In this document: positions 7,511-14,000 of the stretch, in pieces | How positions within the stretch are numbered: position 1 is the first letter of the stretch | How the letters are laid out: every line of letters begins with the position of its first letter | Assembly (NCBI GenBank): GCA_002167605.1 | Contig: NHCT01000033.1 | Location: 54,900 to 70,088 of the forward strand | Origin: Verrucomicrobia bacterium TMED40 | Lineage (GTDB): Bacteria > Verrucomicrobiota > Verrucomicrobiia > Opitutales > Seribacteraceae | DNA: 15,189 nt | Direction: 5' to 3' | Notes under the pieces: generated by a model | Databases searched by the model: none | The model's input: only the letters and a program-made list of their open reading frames with translations | What the model was told of the DNA's origin: nothing | Program-made: the position numbers and the translations under genes

Positions 7511-8665
7511 TCAAAACCGATAATTTCCGCTTAGGGCCAACCCGACATCAAAAGCTTCAAAGTCCTCAATATCATTTGAAGACATCGATGAAAAACTCAT
7601 AAAACCTTGAAGATCAAGATATTCCATCCAACGATAGGTTAAGTTGGCTCCTCCGCTAAAAAGGTAATCCAAACGGTGATTGTTTGGAAATTTGTAATAG
7701 TTGGTACGGGAAAGCCCGATTCTCGGCATAATCACTAATTTCCCCTTCTCATCAAAAGGGTGAACCAAGGTCAGGGAAATCGAATTTTGCACATTATCCC
7801 CGCTATCCGCGAAAATTCCAGCTGCCTCAAAAACTTGGGTCTGGGCAACATTCGAGATTCGGGCCGTGGCATCGAACATAAGGTAGGAATTCTTAAACAC
7901 CGCATACCCTTTTTGCATAGAGAAAGAGGGAGACCATGCATCAAAGGTCTTATCTCCGCTACTCATGTTATGCAAAATGTTGTAATCCAAACCAAAACCT
8001 AAATTCCAATCATTGGGCATGGCCAAGCCTAACCCACCTTTGATCAAACCGAAACGGTAATCAAGCAAAGAACTTTTCTCTTGATACTGGGCCCACTGCA
8101 GCATCATGTCGAGTCGAGGGAGAAGAATATAATAGTCACCAACTTCAATGTCCGGAGCCAGGACGCTGGCCATGACATTGGCTTCGAAAACTCCGGACCT
8201 TCCCTCATTTTCTTTGGATTGCCTGAGTACATTAGATGTATGATAAGCCCTCAAGCCTGACTGCACTGATATTTTAAATCCGGACAGTGATGAACTAGGT
8301 TCTGTGGGTGGTTGGGTGGAGGGCACTTTTACTTCGCCTCTTTCCCAAATTCCCGGTTCATCTTTTTGCGCTTCAATGGTTCGAGAAGACTTTTCAGTCA
8401 CAGGCACTCTTTTTGGTTGAAACCTTTTATCCATTCGCTCCGGTTGGGGTGAAGGAGGTGAGGAGGATGGAAACAAGTTTTGGTCTTTTAGATCTTCAAG
8501 TGGTACTCCCAATTCAACGATTTCCTGAACTCCCAAGTTCGAATGGAAGGTTGAATAATCAGGTAAATCCGATGCGTTCATTTTCTTCGCTCCTAAATAG
8601 CATAGCGCCCCCATTGACATGACAAGGGATGAAACCAAGCGGAAGTTGGGGAAATAAAACTTCAT
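7511..8665 (-). CDS. Outer-membrane beta-barrel protein with Pro/Ser-rich N-terminal linker
   Basis: A 384-residue protein. The N-terminal hydrophobic segment (about 8-26, with AKKMNA following) looks like a signal peptide. Residues 62-127 form a Pro/Ser/Glu-rich linker. From about 128 to the end the sequence alternates polar and hydrophobic residues in strands typical of an outer-membrane barrel (FKISVQSGLRAY, LLPRLDMMLQWAQY, NLGFGLDYNI, LMFDATARIS, ISLTLVHPF, LVIMPRIGLSR, LFSGGANLTYRWM, FDVGLALSGNYRF). It ends in aromatic-x-Phe, the classical C-terminal signal read by the BAM machinery. The size suggests about 12-14 strands. It resembles Verrucomicrobiota putative outer-membrane proteins in general style, but I recognise no named family. 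It lies 17 bp after the FecR protein gene, so they are probably co-translated. It could anchor or export the FecR or giant surface proteins; this is inference. Confidence 0.75.
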   Translation of the reverse strand: MKFYFPNFRLVSSLVMSMGALCYLGAKKMNASDLPDYSTFHSNLGVQEIVELGVPLEDLKDQNLFPSSSPPSPQPERMDKRFQPKRVPVTEKSSRTIEAQKDEPGIWERGEVKVPSTQPPTEPSSSLSGFKISVQSGLRAYHTSNVLRQSKENEGRSGVFEANVMASVLAPDIEVGDYYILLPRLDMMLQWAQYQEKSSLLDYRFGLIKGGLGLAMPNDWNLGFGLDYNILHNMSSGDKTFDAWSPSFSMQKGYAVFKNSYLMFDATARISNVAQTQVFEAAGIFADSGDNVQNSISLTLVHPFDEKGKLVIMPRIGLSRTNYYKFPNNHRLDYLFSGGANLTYRWMEYLDLQGFMSFSSMSSNDIEDFEAFDVGLALSGNYRF

Positions 8666-8682
8666 CGAAGGAGTGAATAAGA

Positions 8683-11001
8683 TCAGGGGACAGGTACTTT
8701 GCCAATCGAAATGTTACCTCCGAACTGATCAAAAGTCATGCGATCTTCAAGCAAGTTTCCTCCGGAACGCACATTTTCGAGAAAATTGACCCGGCCCATT
8801 TGAGAGGATAGGGGCACCTGGGTTCCAAAGTTCGGGTACTTCCCGTCAATCGGTCCTTTCAAGCTATTCAACTGAACGGCAGCGGAGCTTGGGAAATCAA
8901 CATTACGCAACCGAATGGTGGTTGCTTCCAAAATCAGGCTTGGCAGTTTTTGGCTCAACTCCAACCCATTTACATTCAAGTCTCTGCTCGCTTTCATACG
9001 CACCATCGACTCCGTTCGGACCTTAACCTGCGCTAATTCGATGTTTCGCAAACTCCGAATGGCAACCTCCCGCGTGCTTTCCAAGGCAACATCATTGAGA
9101 AGAATGTCGGATCGGGCAGCCAAAACCAAATCGCTAAGAGCGGTAGTCAGTGAGGTCCCTTGCTCAGTTTCCAAGATGTTACCACTCATCAGCACCAACC
9201 GGGTATCTGAACCGTCGGCTGAGGTCATCATCAATTCGCCTTTCAGCTCAAGCTTTTCACTTGCTCCGATCAAAAGAGATTTTTGCGATCCCAGCGTGCT
9301 CCAATCATAAGTACCTGAATCCAGGGAAAGGACTTGAGCACCAATAACTCCCGGGTCGTCACCTACATCCATCGAATTATCGCTGAGAACTCCATAGAGA
9401 CTAGCAACCTCCATGAAGAACGGATTACTCAGTGCCTCTTCACTTGAGAGAATCATCAAGTCTTCCATCTGGTTGGGCAAGGCGTAGTCTTGGCTCAACT
9501 GGTTGGCCACCTTCGCCATTTTTATCCATTCATCCGACCAAGGTTCATCATCCATCTCATCGAGAATTTTTTGATAAAGCTCGGAGTTACCCGAATTCCT
9601 CAAAAGGTCAGCAACTTCCAAAACCTTTTGTTCCATGGCAGCACTTGAGGAATTCGCAGGCAAATTCTGCTTTTCACTCTCGGAAATACTTTGGAGACTT
9701 AACGCATCAAGCACCAATTCTTGTTCAATCGCTTGGTTGAGCAGTGCCAACATTGGCTCTTCTTCTAAGAGAACGATGATTTCCCTCGTTGCCTGGTTGT
9801 AAGCAAGGAAACTTTCGGCCTGCCCCGCACCAAAACCTGCAAGATCAAGCAACAACACAAGTTGCTGGGGAGAAACGGCAATCAATTGCTCTTGTAGCTC
9901 TTGTGGGAATTCCAGGAACTTGATCAGTTGCATTTCATTCAAATTTAAAGCGGACAATTCTTGAGCAGAAACCCCTAACTCCTCTCCCGATTCGCGGGTC
10001 TGTTTAAGCTCAAAACTTTGCTCCAGAACCTCATCAATTTTCACTTCCGGGACAGATCCCTGCTCCATAGCCTCCTGCATGCTTGACCCATCCTCACTGC
10101 CCGAATCGCCGGAATCGAGCTCCGCATCCTCTTCCTCAGACGGCAGGCTATCTTTGATCTCGTCCTCCAACTGCCCGGCTTCCATCACATCCAAAGTGGT
10201 TTCCATAGAGTCTACAGCTTGACCGTCCATCGCATCGGAAACCGCTCCCAGGGATACCTCTCCGGATACCTGACTAGCCGACTCATTGGTCACGGTAATA
10301 CTTTCGGCCACGACCGGATTAACCGGTCGGGGGGCTACCACTCCGGAACTTGACACATCAATTCCCTGCCCCTGGGAAACCGGAATGGTTTGTCCGCCGG
10401 GTGGGGTAAAGGCAACCGTTGATTCGGTGACATCCAATTGCATACCTTCGCCGGGGTTTTCAGAGATTTGAAACTCCGTGCCACGCACTCCTGCGGTACC
10501 GGTTTCCGAGCTGATATTCAGAGTGGAATTCTTTTTCAACTTCTTGGTCTTAACCACCAAGTCGCCCCATTCCAATTCCAGTTCCACTTGGGAGACACTC
10601 GGCTCGGTCTCTAAATCCGCGACCTTTCGGCCCTCCGGATCAAAAGGTTCCTGTTCAAATTGCCCAATCCGCATTTTAGTTCTTTCCTTGAGAGTCAGAA
10701 CGGTGCCGTTCGAAAGCAAAAGTGTCAGATTACCTCCCGCACCCGCCTGGACGTAGTACCCGATCGGTACCAGTGAACCTACTTTTACATTCTTTTGCAG
10801 TGGGTTTTTCTCCTTATCCAAAAGGCGAACAGGTTCCACGAGATTAACGACAATCACCGCACCCGTGTTTTCAGTTGGCTTATCTGCTGTTTGGCCAACT
10901 AGATGAGGGCACAAGCAGAAAAGTGCCAGCGTGAAGGAATGGAAAAATGGAATTCGAGAGCTCACCTTCAAAACTGATTTGTGGAATTCAATACGATCCA
11001 A
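8683..11001 (-). CDS. Secreted FecR-domain protein with acidic/helical middle and beta-helix-like tail
   Basis: A 772-residue exported protein. The signal peptide is in the first 37 residues (FTLALFCLCPHLVGQ). A FecR domain spans about 48-215: GNLTLLLSNGTVLTLKE (90-106), VELELEWGDLVVKT, and the signature SSETGTAGVRGTEFQI (164-179). Residues 265-345 are strongly acidic. Residues 345-545 look helical and unfamiliar, with many Leu/Gln/Glu. Residues about 555-772 show short strands typical of a right-handed beta-helix, ending KYPNFGTQVPLSSQMGRVNF and a Gly/Asn-rich tail, a closing pattern I recall from Verrucomicrobiota and Planctomycetota surface proteins. The start is uncertain: TTG at 11001 (GAGG four bases upstream, overlapping the previous gene by 34 bp), TTG at 10971 (TTGA overlap with the previous stop) or GTG at 10965; the last gives the neatest signal peptide. 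It sits between the giant surface protein and the outer-membrane barrel. Function unknown. Confidence 0.8.
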   Translation of the reverse strand: MDRIEFHKSVLKVSSRIPFFHSFTLALFCLCPHLVGQTADKPTENTGAVIVVNLVEPVRLLDKEKNPLQKNVKVGSLVPIGYYVQAGAGGNLTLLLSNGTVLTLKERTKMRIGQFEQEPFDPEGRKVADLETEPSVSQVELELEWGDLVVKTKKLKKNSTLNISSETGTAGVRGTEFQISENPGEGMQLDVTESTVAFTPPGGQTIPVSQGQGIDVSSSGVVAPRPVNPVVAESITVTNESASQVSGEVSLGAVSDAMDGQAVDSMETTLDVMEAGQLEDEIKDSLPSEEEDAELDSGDSGSEDGSSMQEAMEQGSVPEVKIDEVLEQSFELKQTRESGEELGVSAQELSALNLNEMQLIKFLEFPQELQEQLIAVSPQQLVLLLDLAGFGAGQAESFLAYNQATREIIVLLEEEPMLALLNQAIEQELVLDALSLQSISESEKQNLPANSSSAAMEQKVLEVADLLRNSGNSELYQKILDEMDDEPWSDEWIKMAKVANQLSQDYALPNQMEDLMILSSEEALSNPFFMEVASLYGVLSDNSMDVGDDPGVIGAQVLSLDSGTYDWSTLGSQKSLLIGASEKLELKGELMMTSADGSDTRLVLMSGNILETEQGTSLTTALSDLVLAARSDILLNDVALESTREVAIRSLRNIELAQVKVRTESMVRMKASRDLNVNGLELSQKLPSLILEATTIRLRNVDFPSSAAVQLNSLKGPIDGKYPNFGTQVPLSSQMGRVNFLENVRSGGNLLEDRMTFDQFGGNISIGKVPVP

Positions 11002-14000
11002 CGATCCTCGGCATAATCATAAACCAAGTGTTGCCCTTTCGTACCCTTGTGCAGATACATCCAAGATTGTGTTGAATGTAAGTAAAAGTAGGGGAAAGTC
11101 CCGTTTGCTGACCAACACCATCCAAATTCTTCGGACCAAAACCAAATTCCGGAGGAATCGGCGGGCAGAACGAAAATCCAGCCTAAAGTGTCATGCATAA
11201 TCCAACCGTTTGCATTCAAATCGTAAAAGCTTCCAAACCATGGGCTGCTCCACCAACCCTCTCCCGAAAGGACAGGTTCAGCATCGGACCAACGTGGCCA
11301 GTAACCATCGTCAAAGGTTTCAAAAGATAGACTATATCCGTATCCGACCCCTTCATAATTCGAAGCAAAGGAACGAGCATAGTATTTTGTTCTTGGTTGC
11401 AAACCTACAAGAGCCAACGAAAAGGATTCACTACTTTCTTCCAGATTCAGAAAGACTGTCGTCCCCAAATCATCAATCTTGGGTTCAGGAAATTCAGCAA
11501 CCAAAATTCCTCGTTCAAGCACTTCACTTATCCCACCTGTGTCTAAAACCATACCAGTAGCCCAAGCAGAGGTTGCACCAACTTCATTTACTTCAAGAGT
11601 ATCCACGATCGGAAGAAACTCATCAATTACTTCAATGGATAAGCTCTTTTCAAGGAAACCACCAAAGGCATCCTTAACCCGTAGATGCAATTCATAAGCA
11701 GACTGGGACTCAAAATCCAAAACTCGATTTGTAGTCAATTCACCAGACTCGCTTAAATCAAACGGAAAATCCGCCAAATCGGTGAGCAACTCATAATCAT
11801 AGAGCCCCACTGCTTGGGGATCATTAGGATCGACCGCACTTAAAGAACCGGCAACGGTACCAGGGGGTTGGTTTTCAGAAATTTGGTTTTCAGAAATGAG
11901 CAAATCAATTGGATCCGAGTTGTAGACTATGACTTCCCTGATGACCGATGGACTCAGGTTGCCTGCAGCGTCCTCCACTTCATAAAATAAGGTGTAAGTT
12001 CCGGGATTACTCGTGTCGATATCTCCAGTGATAATAATCCGATCTGTCAGGTTCCCATCCAAATCGTCCATTGCCTGGGCTCCCGGTTCCACAAATTCAA
12101 AACCCAAGGGATGTTGAATTTTTTCTAACCCAACCAGTTCGATTGTGGGCAAGGTCAGGTCAGCGACCGTTACCGTACGTACAAGCTTTGGAGAAGAGTT
12201 ACCTGCTTGGTCAATGTATTCATAAGTTAGCTGAACCATCCCTATTTTATCTACATTTAGCTCGATTTCGGAAACGATCGTTCCCTCTCCATCCGTATTA
12301 TCTGCCCACCTCGCACCGGGATCCGTAAAAGGCATTCCTAAAGTATGAACTAAACTTGAATCGCCATTCAATTCAAGAACCGGGCCAACTTCATCGAGAT
12401 CCATCACTTCGACAAGCATAATTGCCTCGACCGCGTAATCCATAGGATCTTTTGCCTGAACGCGAATGGATAAGATCGCACCCATTTCAAAATCCAAGCT
12501 CTCCGCAGTGTATAGAGATCCATTTTGCTCCATCAGGAACTTGGTATTGTCAGTATCCCCTTCACCTGCTTCGAGGTGGTAAGTCAACCTATCGGAATCC
12601 GGATCCAGGGCTTCAACGATTCCAACTAGAACACCCGCAGAAAGATTTTCGGAAATCACAAGAGGAGCAGGGGCATTTAAGTTGTAAGGGAAAGAATTCG
12701 GGGGCACTTCGTCTACATCAATGACTTCCACCATAACCTCGGACTGAGTTTCGATGATACCATCGGAAACCATAACCGATAAGTGGTAAAGATTGTCTCC
12801 GGTAGATGATCCCATTGCCTCAAAATCCGGGGTCTGAACAAAGGATAATTCACCCGTGGAGGCATTCATTAGAAATTGATCAGCATCTGGACCACTCAAC
12901 GAATACAGAAGGGTGCTTCCAAAATCGGGATCATTGGCTGAAATTTGAAAAATCGTGGTGTTATCATTTTCCAAAAGAGAGAAAGAAAGATTTTGTTCAA
13001 TACTCGGAGATTCGTTGAGGTTGCCAAGCAACACCGTGAAATTTCCTTCAAACGAAGCGTTCTCTTGGTCCTTGACCTGAACACGAATTCCATAGCTTGA
13101 CGCATTGAATTCATAATCAAAAATGACAGCACTTTTTAGCGTTCCATTACTCTCGATGATGAATAGGTCGTTATCGGTATCACCAAATCCACTTGTCAAT
13201 GCATAGCTAAAATTCGTGACATCGTCGGGGTCCGTTGCAAGGAACTGACCAACGAAAGAGCCAACAGCTAAACCTTCACTGATAAAAAGCTGATTAACAC
13301 TTGTAATTGAATCAGGCGGGTCATTGACCCCAATCAGGTCCAAACTCAACGCCACCGAGTCCGTCAAATACCCATCGCTCACGCTCACAATTATACTGTC
13401 GTTACCCTCGTAATTAGAGTTCGGAGTGTACAAAACTTCTCCAGTTCCCGACACCACGCTGGCAACCCCATGGGAGGGATCCGAAACGATGCTCCAACTC
13501 AGGACATCCCCATCCACATCCGTCGCATTTAAATCGACCGTGAAGTTCGTATCCTCAAAGGGATAGTATGGTAACGGTCCATCACCCTGCACGATCAACG
13601 GGGCGTCATTGACATTAGTAACGACTACCGTGAAGTTGCCTTCCGCCGAAGCATTATATTCATCCATGACTTCCACCCGGATCGCATAGGTCGATGCATT
13701 GGATTCATAATCGAAGGTCACCGCGGTCTTCAGCGTTCCGTTCGATTCCAAGGTAAACAAGTTATTATGGGTGTCCCCCACTCCGCTGACCAAGCTGTAG
13801 GTTAGAACCGCCCCCGCATCCGGATCGGTCGCGTTGAAGTAACCCACCACCGTTCCAATTGCTTCGTTTTCCGCAACCGTCAATACGCTCGCGACCAAAT
13901 TACTCGGGCTCGTGTTCTCAGACACGTCGGTCACCGTGACAGTGATGGTTTGCTCGTCATGCAAGGACCCATCACTCACCCGAACCATAAGTTCGTATCC

